DNA from: Anthopleura xanthogrammica
Taxonomy: Eukaryota > Cnidaria > Anthozoa > Actiniaria > Actiniidae
Length of the DNA: 64,000 nucleotides
Assembly: GCA_964019055.1 (NCBI GenBank)
Contig: OZ025210.1
Coordinates: forward strand, 15,020,332 to 15,084,331
Reading direction: 5' to 3'
The translations under genes were made by a program, and so were the position numbers. The notes below the pieces were generated by a model, which worked only from the letters and a program-made list of their open reading frames with translations, did not search any database and was not told the origin of the DNA. Positions 52,056 through 63,579 of the stretch are shown piece by piece. The stretch's first letter is position 1, and the number at the start of each line of letters is the position of its first letter.

Positions 52056-53652
52056 GCCTGCTCACACATGTGCAATGATGCGTTTCAGCTTACAAAATAG
52101 CCGCCGAGTCTTATAGGAAATGTATGGGGAATATAGAGCTTCCTCTATTTACGACGAAAAGGGGTTTTATTTCCTCTGAGCTCCACATCGCGACAAACAA
52201 CCCACCCTACAAGCTACTAAATAAGCGTAAAATTATCATTGAATGATGCGACATATTGGTTCCCGGACTTCTTGCCTTCGAAAGCTCTAGATTCCATACA
52301 TCGTCTATAAATCTGGCCACACTTGACCCCAAAATCATCTTATTTGAAGTCGAAAAAATTTAAAAGTAAAAGAGCTCCACCTCGACATCACCAAACGAGT
52401 GTTTAATAAATCCAAAACCGCTCAAAATAGACAGCATGCCTTCAGAATGTAGGTTCCCAAGAAGCTTGAAGTTAGGTTAAATTTTAAGCGATTCGACGCG
52501 TTGTTAGCTCGTAGTTTTCAGTTTAAAATGACAAGAAACCACAGAGAACTGCTCCAAACAGCTTCAAAACCCCCTAAATATCGCCATTTTGTTTTTACAA
52601 GCTCCTATTGACTGCTGAGATACAATAAGGAAGCTTAAAGTAACGATTTACGTTTGAAACTTGTTTCTTGTCCTTCATGGGCTTCTTGTGGTGAGGCTTA
52701 TCAACAGAAAAATAATAGTTGTTCTCTTGATTGTCAAGTAACTATTTTTTGACAAGAATTGTTTTACTAACATCATAGTTGAATATAAATATGTGCTTGG
52801 AAACCATGTAGTTATATTTTTCCTCTAGAAAACCACTTCATTTTCATTCATGCGTAACACCGCTGACAATGTCCAATATTTCTGGCAATGCAGTGTTAGA
52901 CGAGAAGAACTTCCCATGCCCCTCCGAAAATACGAAGAATTAAACTTTGCAAATAACCCACAAATTTTGGAATATCAGAAATTACATCCGTATGCAAATA
53001 TTGGAGACAAAAAGTAACACCGGAAATATACTGTTATCGGTTTGTCATGTTCCTGTTTCGGTGCTATTCATTCGTGATCATGGGGTGAAAAAACTGTTTT
53101 CGCTTTTGACAACAACATCGACTAAATTTCTACTTATAATTTCCTTCGATAACTTTCGTATAAATGTCTTAATGATGTAAATATGTATTTACTGTTGCTA
53201 CATGAATAAAATATATTGAAATCAGTATTTGAAATGTTTTTTCCTCTCTCTTGCTGGAAAAGAAATCGTGTGCCCAGTACGGCGTTATCGTTATTGATAC
53301 TTTTCAGCATTGGTGTGATAGCGGATGTTCCATTTGAAATCAGTCCTTACTGAATTTGTTTCATCGCCCAATTAGTAAGAGGCAGCTTCTAAGCTGTTGG
53401 TATAAGAGAATAGTTAACAGACAAACAGACAAAAGGAGGACTGCAAAATATTTTTACTTTAAACATTATATAATTTTCATAACATCGGGGAGATCCCCCA
53501 AAATGTTTCATATTGAGATTATTATTTTCGTATATCACAGAAAGCGAAAAGACTACAATTTCACTTTTTTCCTATGCTTTCTAACATTTAATTACCATGC
53601 CCTTATAAGCTGTCTCTCTCTGCAAAATGAGTCACATTCATAAGTATTGAAG
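52056..53652. other. Intergenic / 3' UTR between genes 2 and 3
   Basis: No coding exon found. AATAAA-type signals occur near 53203. Confidence 0.5.
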
Positions 53653-53725
53653 ATGAAGTTCTCGAGTCAAAGCAAACTTTTCAAATATCTGATCCTTATT
53701 TTGGCAATTGGAAATGTTGTCCAAG
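53653..53725 (+). CDS. Gene 3 signal-peptide exon
   Basis: M-K-F-S-S-Q-S-K-L then K-Y-L-I-L-I-L-A-I-G-N-V-V-Q; phase 1 donor at GTATAT. A decayed homologue lies at about 47085-47128. Confidence 0.85.
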
Positions 53726-54573
53726 GTATATTGTTATTTCCTTTTCCATATAATTTTACAATATTTTGTTTTCTTTTGTACATCTATTTTGTCTTAGTGG
53801 CTGTTACAAATAAGAACATAATTTTGATCGTTTGAAGGTAAAGCTCGATTAATCGAAGTTCCACCGAGTACTCTGTACACGCCCAGTGGAGAAACTGCCA
53901 GGTTCGTTTGGGATTACACTGTTGACAACAAGACAGAAGAGTTTCATCTGTTTTCGCCTGTATGGAGATATTACTATGCTAATGGAACAGATGTTATCAT
54001 TGGATATGAACATTTCTTACGAGACTGGGCATGGATAATTAATGCTGAGGATTGCCCTTCCAGACTTTTAATCCCTACCACTCGAGTCAGTAAAGAGTCT
54101 ACTGCTACTCTAGTAATTTCTAATGTCACTACTGCTGATAGTGGGATATATGAGATGGTTTTGATGTTGAAAACTAAGCGCCCAATAACAAGTAAAGTTC
54201 AGCTACTTGTCACAAGTGAGTTTTTCAGACACATCATTTATAGCTTTTTTGTTGTTATATTTTAGAATTTTAGAGAGAATTTAGAATTTAGAAATATTTT
54301 ATCACAGTTTCGTTTTAAGAATTTAAGTATAAGAATTTTAGTGAGAATTATAAGTTTGTGTATAATTTTCGTTGTTTGAAACTGAAATGTCAGGTTAGAC
54401 TGAAAGCCATAATGTTCGTTGTGTGAACAATCGATAATTAAAAACGGATATAATTTTAAAATGAAATGATCAATTCAAATAAAATAATCATTAAAAGGGT
54501 GAAGTACAGTAAAAAAGAACATAAGAATATTAACATGTTGATAACCTTCTCAGCCTGATTTCCCACTAGATAC

Positions 54574-54633
<60 letters not shown>

Positions 54634-57600
54634 AACCATTATACCAAGACTTAAGAAAATAATAATTATTTTATGCGAATTTTTTAATGTAGCTTTGTTG
54701 ATAGCTTTGGTTTACCTAGTTATACAAAATAGCTAATATCACACAAATCAGACAACATGCAATTTACCCCATGTTTTCACCGTCGCCTTGTGAAGGAAAG
54801 TTCATGGCACAGAATGGCTATTGTTCTCCCGGACATGTACTTACAGCTGCCATTTTTTTCTAAGCCGGCCTACTAATTAATGCGCTGAATTCATAATGAC
54901 TTCAAAACACTTTTGATTGGCTTGTTCTTACTTGGTTTCCCGCCATTTGCGAGAACTGTTCTTGACTTGTCACTTCTATTGTTTTTCTGACAAGAAATCT
55001 GAACAACAACACTGATGATTTCAATAATCATTCCCTGAGTAAGATTAAAGTTATACTCGAGTAAGGCCGGTTTGTTTATCCGTTGTCAAGAGACTACAAA
55101 TCCACTGAAAAATAACACTGATGATTTCAATCATTGCCTGAGTAAGATTAAAGTTACAGAATCTGAACAACAACACTGATGATTTCAATAATCATTCCCT
55201 GAGTAAGATTAAAGTTATACTCGAGTAAGGCCGGTTTGTTTATCCGTTGTCAAGAGACTACAAATCCACTGAAAAATAACACTGATGATTTCAATCATTG
55301 CCTGAGTAGGATATTAACCACGATGATTCCAGTGATTTTTTATATTTACGTTACAATCTTAAAACAATATATATATACACCTACTTGCAAAAACGTTGTC
55401 ATACAACATTTGAACATTTGTAGTTTCAAGATTAGGAATAAATTAAAAGTACAAAAGAAAGAGTTCTGCTTCAATGATCTTCTTTTGTACTTTTAATTTA
55501 TTCCTAATCCACTAAACTACAAATGCTCAAATGTTGTATGACAACGTTCTTGCAAGTAGGTGTATATATATATATATATATATATCAATCTCAAAACAGT
55601 GAAGAAGGCGATCTTTATCAGTGTTTCATGAAGTCTGTTACACCTGAGTGATCAGTAGACGCCATGTCTTTGTCCAAAAGTAATTAAAGCATTTTAAATT
55701 TCCCGCGCTGAGTGAGAGAGACAGCGTCACAAATCTTCTTTATCATGTTCGGCTATTTTCCGAAGAGAAAAATAAAAGTGTAAAGAGTGCAAAATGTTGA
55801 GCACACTAGTATCTATGATATCCACCATGTGCAAATCTAAAAACTTCGAACAGAATCTTAAAAATTACTCGTGAATATTACAGTACATACATTTTGAGCC
55901 CCATATTCAGCTATGTTTGGGTTCAATTTCGGTTGTTAAATCCAAGATTAAACCTTATTTTAAAGGGTGCAAATGAAAGACAATTTTCTTATCTTTTCGA
56001 TGCACTATGTGCACAAGGAAAAAAAAAACTCTTTAACAGTGAAAGTTTAGATTTTCTTGTTGAGGTTGGCGGATTTTACTCGATTTCCTTTGTAATTGTC
56101 TCATTAAGTCGCCACACCTGGATGAGCAGCAGTTTGAATTTGGCGCTTTGACAATGAAAAAGTCCCGTATGTGACCGGCCATTCTGTGCCATGCTGATAG
56201 AAGCAAACCAGATTACAAGTAAAGATGTGCTAACCTAATGATCTCTTGAAGCAGGAGACCTTTTAGAGCGCATACAATGGGAATATACTGCTATTGTTGA
56301 ACTTAGCATAAAAATTATGTTACGTGTTATAAGTTTGATAATTGTTATTTCTAAAACTCATTAATATTCAATAAGATTAAGAGCCAATCGTGTCGCCCAA
56401 ACTAAACACGTAACATATTTTTCATGCTAAGTTCAACAATAGCAGTATATTCCCATTGTATGCGCTCTAAATGGTCTCCTGCTTCGAGAGATTTTTAAGT
56501 ATGTCCTGTATGATTGATAATGTGTTAATTTGTAATTTAAAAATGTGTAATTTTCTTCTTTACATTAGCGCGGCCAAAATTCAACAGTCAATTTCAAGCA
56601 AACAGTACAGTTTTTGAGGGTAGAGATTTACGTATCAATTGTTCTGCAACTGGAAATCCAACACCAAACATTACTTGGGTGTTACTGAAAGACCAAACCA
56701 AAGAGATAAAAAGCCAAGGAATAGGTTACGCTGACCTTATCATACAGAACATCACAAGACATCAAAACGGGACGTATCTGTGCCAGGCAACCAACAACCC
56801 AAATGAGTATCCGGTGGAAAACCAAACTGAAGTCACTATATGGTGTAAGTATCCTAGAACATTGGGCGTAAACATTTTTTTTTTTTGCTTAACATGGTGC
56901 ATAGTGGTCTAAATTCGGCACAAACAAACCATATAAGGCATGATAAACACATGTTTGTACCGAAGCTAGACCACGATGCAAAATAATCCCTTTCTCAGAA
57001 AAGGTGTATGAAAGCAACTATATTTTTTGACCCTTTTAAATCCTACCTATGCTTAAATCCTCCATTTATTCAAGATGTAATAGCTGATGTTGTGTAAGCT
57101 TGATTTTTTTTATTGAAAACTTGCCATTTTTACACAGTCTGTACAACTTTTTTCCTTACAAATCACAAGACAAAATTTTGGTTTTTGAGCCTGCAGTCAT
57201 GTGGTCTCGAGATGAAGTCATAAAAATTGTATAATGGCATAAGAACGTCCTAATTATATTATTTATAATAATCTGCTATAATATTATCCATTTTCCTTGA
57301 AAGAAAATACAAGAGTGTAATAATAGAAAAGTGGAGATTGAAAAAAACTGCTACGCTTATTATGTTCGTGTGTTTTTCTCCCTCTCCTAGACAAACCTCA
57401 TATAACGTTTCTGAACAGCACTGTCGACGAAAATATCGTCATACGTTGTCTAGCAAGTGGACAGCCACACCCTTTAATCAAGTGGTATTATCCCAGCGGG
57501 ATTCAAGTTGAATCTGGGGTCACAGATATAACTGGTGGCAGCAGAATGATTCTCGAAATACCAGATAGCAACGCTGGTTTATTTGGAAGATACAAATGTA

Positions 57601-60600
57601 ACGCAACAAATGAAGTGGGTTGGCAAGTGGGTTACATCAACATTACCCAAATAAGTAAGTTAAGAAAAAAATGTAATTCATCCGTATCTGGGTAGCTAGG
57701 GTAAATACAAATACTTTATCTTAACTATTTAAAACAATTTGCTTACTCTATATATGTTATTTATTTATTTTTGTTATTTTTTTAAAGTTTATGTGTACCA
57801 TTTTGACTGCTACGCTTATTCCATTCCCTGTCAAATAAGCATTTTTTTAAAATATCAAACTCAGCGTATCAATTACCATTTCAGAACATCCTACAACAAG
57901 AGCAATAACAGAGAAGTATGCAACGGTGACCTCGAAGCATGATATGAAATCAAAAGGTACTTGATCCCCCTCCCCAAATAAGTATTAACCATTATTATAC
58001 ATTTTACTCACTATCTCCCTTCAGCCAATCCCTGATATCGTGTGAACGCAACATGATAAATGTATTATCTATAGGTTTCACCTACAGATAATACATTTAT
58101 CATGTCGAGTTCAAAGGACACAATGAAAATGGAAATACGTTTGCTATTTTTTCGAAAGCATAATTAAATATTTATTCTTAGTTTATATACACCTGATTGC
58201 AAAAATTATGTCATAGAAAAATAAACTTTATAAAAATTAAAATTAAAAAATAACAAATAGGAATTAATTAAAAATGGCAAATTTAATAGATTTTTCTTAA
58301 GATTCAAGACAAACACAAAAGTAGTTGTTTTCATTTTATTTAATTGATTTACTCATAGCCATTAATGATATTTTCTTCCATTACAAAGGCAATATTACAT
58401 ACTGAAACTTATTTCTGGAACTGGCGTCGATTCCTGTTGTGAGGCAAACGTTTCAAAAGAGGTGTTACACGTTAATACTAGACTGTCTTCTAAACTACGT
58501 TTACGAAACAGGAAGTTTCTTGTTCTCGACTAGAAAGCTCCTCTACGTGAAACTCCGTCTCATGGACTTAACGTTAACAGGTTAAATTAAGTCGCCATCT
58601 TTAATTAAATCCTATTTGTTATTTTATTATTATTATTATTATTTTTTAAGTTTATTTTCCTATGACAACATTTTTGCAATCAGGTGTAATATATAGTAAA
58701 ACAATTATTGAATTCGGTTTTCGCATTTCGGCAGATAACACGGCCTTTGTCTTGACAATTTACGATGTCATGCTCAATCTCATCCAATGTTGGACTTCTG
58801 ACAATTCCGCTGAGCGAACATCTAATCGCGCAAAGCATTGTTGATCAAAATATGCGGCCCTTCACTCTATCCGTTGTATTGTTTTTCGGTAAATCATAGA
58901 TGAAATATCAATCTTATTAAGAGCTTTTGACTTTTCTGAGACTTAAATGGTATAAGATTCAATTTCAAACAGTTTATTTTTCAGGTTGAAAAAATTGCTT
59001 GAACACAGGGCTAGCCACAAAAAGTTAAAAAAAATGGATTTGTTAAAAAAATGTATGCCGCTCAGCTGGCAAGAAGCAATAATAGAAGGGGAAAAAAATA
59101 GAAAAAAAGAAAGATGGATGGATGCGTGAATGAATGGATGAATGAATGGATGGATGGATGAATAGAAAGAAAGAAAAAAAGAATGGCGGAATCTCAAACG
59201 TACAAGTGAAAATGGTCATTTTCAATTGCACATTTGACATAAATGTTTAAAAAAGTGAACCACTTCGTTCAAAACCATTATCATTAACATAAATAATGAA
59301 TTTTTCTCATATATATCCCATCAGCTTCATCTGTATTTCCAGCGACGACCACAAAAAGACCGGCTAGTTCCACCACATCGATAACAACACCTGACTTGTA
59401 CAAAAATGGTAGGATATACCTGGTATATTTTTTGTGTACTTAGTCCTTTCTATAATCCCTTCTAAGTTAATTTCATACATTGTAACAATAATTAAAAAAA
59501 AGATAAGAAATAATGACAACAATGAACAAAGGAGTAAAGCACGAAAGGAAGGAAACATGGAAGCAAGCAAGAAAGATAGAAACCTAGTATTTTATAATCC
59601 CTCTATACTTCTTAAACCGACTCATTTCTTATAGAGACAACTCAAAAGAATGGACTAGAAAAAGGAAACAAAAAGATAAATCTAAAAATCGTTGTCTTCC
59701 TATGTGTTTTTGGTGTATTATTACCCATCACCATCACACTATCAGTGATATTTGTACTCATGAAACGTTGCAAGCAAAGACTTGATAAAGGTAAGAGGTA
59801 TTGTATAGGTTTTAAAATAAACACATTTGGAAATTGTTACTTGTTTCCCTTGATTATGATAGCGTAACGTCATAAGTTTACTACTATTTATTCAATATAT
59901 ACACCTATCCAAAAACAGTCTGCAATTTTGAAAATTTCAAATATATATGTCTTTTGTATTTCCATCAAACATTAATGACAATTGCTATGGCAGCGGTTAC
60001 AATAAAGTACAATTGTCATCTAATAGCTTTGTCTTGTACCTCATGAAGGGTGTTTAAGTTAAACAATGCCATTTGTGCCATATTGTGTTTATATCATACA
60101 AGGCCATAAGGACCTGACAAAGCTAAAAGATGACCATTGCTCTTTATTGCACCACTTCCATAGCAATTGTCAGTAATGTCTGATGGGAATGCAAAAGACA
60201 TATTGATATATTTATTTGTTGCAGAACATTTGCAAACCGCTATATATATATATATATAAAATATAAAATATAAAATATGTATTTTTTTTTTACTTACAGA
60301 ACATGGGGCAGATACCGCTAACGACAGGTAAGCGTATGGTTCTAAAAAAGAATGGTTGTAAAAATTGTAATATATATTTATTCTCAAACTAATAAACCAT
60401 TTATATCCCGCGCAATTAAAATTATGATAGAATTGGCTAGCCACAATGTACACTAATCTAATGAAATTTAGGGCAGATAAAGAGAGGCAAAAGATATCCA
60501 GTAGTTTGACTAATCAAGTGTAGTAGTGTTCCTTTATCTCATTCTGGGGTTTCAGTCTTGCTCGTTTTTTTTTTTGTGAGGAAATGATGTGATTCGAAAT

Positions 60601-61288
60601 TGTTGTATTTCTTATTGATTCGAATTAAATTCTGTGTTCTCTGGTTTTCATCATCGCTGCAACAAAATATTAGATTTGCTCGGTTAAGCAAATATTATGC
60701 AAATATAGTGAAAACCATAGTTGCGCCACCAGTGTTTTGGTATTTATTTCGAGCGGGCTTCATTACTTTTGGAACCTTGCTCAGAGGTGTGAACATCGCA
60801 ACAGCGATCTATATAACTACCCTAAATTTGACAATACACGGATTCTAAACATGGCGGACACACGCGGTTAGCCTGGATCACTAAGGCGAAAACGAGGCTA
60901 ATCGTCCGTGATCTATTCAAAGCTGGCTTTTCCCTTAGGCATCACTAAAACAATTCTTAAAGGATGGAAACACCATTAACAAAGATGAAGCTTGAACGGT
61001 GAATAAGAAAGGCAAATCAACGATCACGAATGACCGACTAGCATTAGCATTTATTTGTTGTATTTGTACAAGGTATTATTTGTAGAAGGTATATATATAA
61101 CCTATTTCTTGTTTACATTCAGAAATATACAACTAAATTCTGTTCTTCCTGAGCCAACAAATATTGCTACTTATGCCGAAGTCAGAAACATTCCCGTATA
61201 CGCCCAAGTCGATAGGTCAAATAGAAGAACAGACATACAAAGTGATAACATGCCGATATATGCCCAGGTTGACAAGACGAAGAAAAGG
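53653..61288 (+). CDS. Immunoglobulin-family receptor gene 3 with Y-A-x-V tail
   Basis: Nine exons with GT-AG borders and matching phases: 53653-53725, 53838-54215, 56569-56844, 57391-57654, 57885-57956, 59325-59408, 59635-59790, 60300-60327 and 61123-61288. They give 499 residues up to a donor at 61289; the final exon and stop were not found (reading through stops 18 codons later). Layout: signal peptide 1-24; V-like domain to 150 without the Cys pair; C2-like domains to 242 and 330 with normal Cys and Trp; stalk; Thr/Ser/Pro mucin-like exon; TM about 401-424; tail with tyrosines near 461, 470 and 490 in Y-A-E-V, Y-A-Q-V and Y-A-Q-V. Such YxxV sites are candidate SH2-binding, ITIM-like docking sites, although their -2 residues (Ala, Pro) do not meet the strict ITIM. 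An adhesion, immune or allorecognition receptor is plausible; the ligand is unknown. Confidence 0.85.
53838..54215 (+). CDS. Gene 3 V-like Ig exon
   Basis: 378-nt phase 1-1 exon. Strand B reads G-E-T-A-R-F-V-W, strand F D-S-G-I-Y-E-M-V, so Trp and Met replace the cysteines. Its single Cys (E-D-C-P-S) is outside the usual positions. Confidence 0.85.
54578..54631. repeat. (TA)n microsatellite
   Basis: About 27 TA units in the intron after the V-like exon of gene 3. Confidence 0.95.
54997..55315. repeat. 164-bp direct duplication
   Basis: Two tandem copies starting GAACAACAACACTGATGATT (55001 and 55165). Each also contains a shorter internal repeat of ACTGATGATTTCAAT. Confidence 0.85.
55372..55571. 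mobile_element. MITE, TATACACCT family, copy 1
   Basis: TATATACACCTACTTGCAA...ACGTTGTCATACAACATTTG pairs with its inverse, ending TTGCAAGTAGGTGTATATA. The flanking TA repeats fit a TA-targeting element. Confidence 0.85.
56241..56492. mobile_element. MITE with ATCTCTTGAAGCAGGAGACC termini
   Basis: About 75-bp inverted arms with few mismatches (GAGCGCATACAATGGGAATA on both). It lies directly before the first C2-like exon of gene 3. Confidence 0.88.
56569..56844 (+). CDS. Gene 3 first C2-like Ig exon
   Basis: Phase 1-1, 276 nt. R-I-N-C-S-A-T-G-N-P, I-T-W-V-L-L and N-G-T-Y-L-C-Q-A-T-N are the standard I-set/C2 marks. Several N-x-T glycosylation sites are present. Confidence 0.88.
57391..57654 (+). 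CDS. Gene 3 second C2-like Ig exon
   Basis: Phase 1-1, 264 nt. V-I-R-C-L-A-S-G-Q-P, I-K-W-Y-Y-P and Y-K-C-N-A-T-N-E-V-G-W show the canonical pattern. Confidence 0.88.
58051..58106. repeat. Short perfect hairpin
   Basis: ACATGATAAATGTATTATCT pairs with its inverse around a TTTCA centre, in the intron after the stalk exon. Confidence 0.85.
58185..58694. mobile_element. MITE, TATACACCT family, copy 2
   Basis: Termini TATACACCTGATTGCAAAAA / TTTTTGCAATCAGGTGTAATA, resembling those at 55372-55571. Inner arms continue with TATGTCATAG.AAAATAAACTT. Confidence 0.85.
59635..59790 (+). CDS. Gene 3 transmembrane exon
   Basis: K-I-N-L-K, then I-V-V-F-L-C-V-F-G-V-L-L-P and more hydrophobic residues, then M-K-R-C-K-Q-R: a type I anchor with a positive inner flank. 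It is preceded by the mucin-like exon 59325-59408. Confidence 0.85.
59895..60260. repeat. Inverted repeat, possibly a decayed TATACACCT-family copy
   Basis: It starts TATATACACCTATCCAAAAA. 59945-60015 pairs with 60125-60210 (ATGTCTTTTG, GACAATTGCTATGG and inverses) at roughly 80% identity. The right end is replaced by TA repeats. Confidence 0.65.
61123..61288 (+). CDS. Gene 3 cytoplasmic exon with three Y-A-[EQ]-V motifs
   Basis: Reached from 60300-60327 in phase 2. The motifs are spaced 9 and 20 residues apart. The last two share P-[VI]-Y-A-Q-V-D-[RK], so they arose by internal duplication. Confidence 0.8.
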
Positions 61289-61590
61289 GTAGGTGCACAG
61301 GCATTAGCGCATTATTTTATTTATTATTATTATTTTTTTTAACAGCTTTATTGACCATATTAACATCATAAATTATATAATAATATCAGAAAAGAAAAGA
61401 GAGAGAGAAAAAAAAATGGTCAAAAGGGTGTGTGCGAAACGGGACATATACCGTCCCATGCTACTGGCACAACCCGCAATCAAAAGAGAAATAATAAAAT
61501 AAAATTTATAAGAAAAAAAAAACAAAAAAAAAACCCAGCTAAAATGACTATCAAATCTTAATGTCTTAATGTCTTAATGTAGTGTTCTAT

Positions 61591-61642
61591 TAATAAACAA
61601 TATTACGAGAAGACTTGTCATTTCTCGTAATATTGTTTATTA
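61591..61642. repeat. Hairpin TAATAAACAATATTACGAGAA
   Basis: A perfect 20-bp-class stem around GACTTGTCAT. Three ATGTCTTA direct repeats precede it. Confidence 0.85.
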
Positions 61643-61688
61643 TCAAGCTATATGCCCAAACAAATGTATTATTATCATTGTTCTTACA

Positions 61689-61929
61689 GCCTTTTTCATA
61701 ATTCTGCGAACTAACCGACTTCAGACGTCTGGCGTTTTGGCTTCAGTCAATCAAACTACGATGGGCCGAGGTCATTCCGACCACGCAAGTGATAAAGAAA
61801 TTACAGTATGAAAATGGCTGTCTTCTCAAGGGCATTTTACTTATCGTTCGATTGGAATGAACTCGGTTCGACGTAGTTTGATTGACAGACGTCTGGAGTC
61901 GGTTGGTTCACATAATTATGAAAAGGGCT
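61689..61929. mobile_element. 240-bp foldback/MITE
   Basis: GCCTTTTTCATAATTCTG...ACCGACTTCAGACGTCTGG pairs with CAGACGTCTGGAGTCGGT...AATTATGAAAAGGGC. Inner arms CAATCAAACTACG / CGTAGTTTGATTG also pair. Confidence 0.85.
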
Positions 61930-62206
61930 ATGCCATTATCGCTATAGATCATCTAGGTCTTTATCCCGGTATGAGATAGCATACAGCTTTGTCAAACAAA
62001 CAAACAAACAAACAAAAAAAAAGGTTGGTGAAGGTTTTGTTGCATGTTGCACAACAAGCACGAAATGGGCTATTGGCTATATGAATTCAATCAGCTAAAC
62101 GTCAGAACAATATGCATGGAATTTCCCCAAACATTGTCTGTACGACGTTTGGTGATAATTTCGTCTGTGCTGACATCGTGTACATTTAACAAATAGAAAA
62201 CGTTTG

Positions 62207-62237
<31 letters not shown>

Positions 62238-62974
62238 GGAAGTTGGGAGAAGTCGAGAGCTGTTGTGTAAAACCGAGCCGCAGGCGAAAAAAAATAGAAT
62301 AATAAAGCAGGAAAACACGAAATTTATTTGAATATGAAACTCCAGATTCTCGTGCAAGCAGACAATCTCGACCAATCACGTCCGTTGATAGAAATCCTCA
62401 ACTACGCCTTTCCAATATTGAAAAAGCGACGGAAAAGTTTGACAGGAAGCAACGAAAAAAACAGTTAACGTTAATTTATTCGATTTTTATAACGTATAAC
62501 CGCTATCATGAACAAGATAATCAATCAGCAAGGTACTTATGAACTGGATGGTGCAGGAAATCGTTTAGAAAAAGGCATTTCGATGAGGAAGAGTCAAAAT
62601 TTGGACTGAAACGACAAAGTCGTGAGTTGTTTTTGACGATAAAGGAGGCGATGATTTTTAGATATTTGCTTTTTTTACGGATACACTGAGGACTCTAAGG
62701 ACACTAAGAAGTGATATGAAGACACAGATTTGATAAATATATATTGAGCAGAAGAAATCCGGCAACCAAGAATTTACTGGAAATTCTCCTTAGCTTTATC
62801 CAAGTAAGAGCATTTTTTGATCTGTGCTTTCATGTCTTGTTTTCTTTTTTTTTTTTGTCTCTGAAAGATTGTTGATAAGTTTTTGATATTTACTGTATAC
62901 TTTGTGCCACTTTTAAGACTTCAATTTTTTGTAATTTAATATTATTTATGTGTTAAGTAAAGTAAAAAGTCATA

Positions 62975-63579
62975 ACTTAAAGTGCTAGTCTTACGAGAAT
63001 GACACTGTAAAATCATCCCTTTTCTGTGATCATTATCCACAAATAGGTCGTATAGTTTACGAATTAACAAAAGTCAGATCGAAAAAAAAAAATTAAGGGA
63101 ATGAATTTCGTTCTTAAAATCGCTAAAAAGTTAGTCCCCCATTGTTCGGTCACAGCGATTAGCTTGGTCAGCGGAGCTGTATTTAATTTATTCTTGACGT
63201 CATATGCGCAATTTTGACTTTACTTTTCATGCTCTCCATGCTTTAATTATAATTGTATTTAAAACTTCAGGTTTTTATTGGAAACTGGTAAAACATGCGC
63301 TTAGTGTTGTTGTGATAGCAAGACCAGAGTATCTAGTATGTGCCGCGAAATTTTAATCGTTGCGCGTATGACGTCACTTCCGTTGAATTGCTACCAACCT
63401 CACAGGAATGCATTGGTTTAATGGCGGACCGAAAATGCCGAACTTTAAAGGCTAAATACAACATCTTCCCGGTCTCGTATCAAAATAAAATTTTGACAAT
63501 GAACTATATAACATGTCTACTTTTATAAGATATATTCTTCAGGGATAGTGTCATTTCTCGTAAGACTAGCACTTTAAGT
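62975..63579. mobile_element. 605-bp non-autonomous transposon
   Basis: About 33-bp inverted termini (ACTTAAAGTGCTAGTCTTAC and its inverse) with no obvious target duplication. A 62-codon frame inside (63340-63528) has no known domain and I do not call it a gene. Confidence 0.85.

Larger units (their letters stand above)
61289..62974. other. Region after the last recognised exon of gene 3
   Basis: No terminal exon recognised. It contains the A/T-rich tail at 61310-61345 and two palindromes listed separately. Confidence 0.4.

Noticed and set aside
61289..61342. Reading gene 3 through its last donor to a stop at 61342
   Set aside because: The added residues are a Tyr/Phe run from AT-rich intron-like DNA, and the donor GTAGGT is good, so a further exon is more likely.
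63340..63528. 62-codon ORF inside a non-autonomous transposon
   Set aside because: Short, no domain, and lies in an element without other coding signs.
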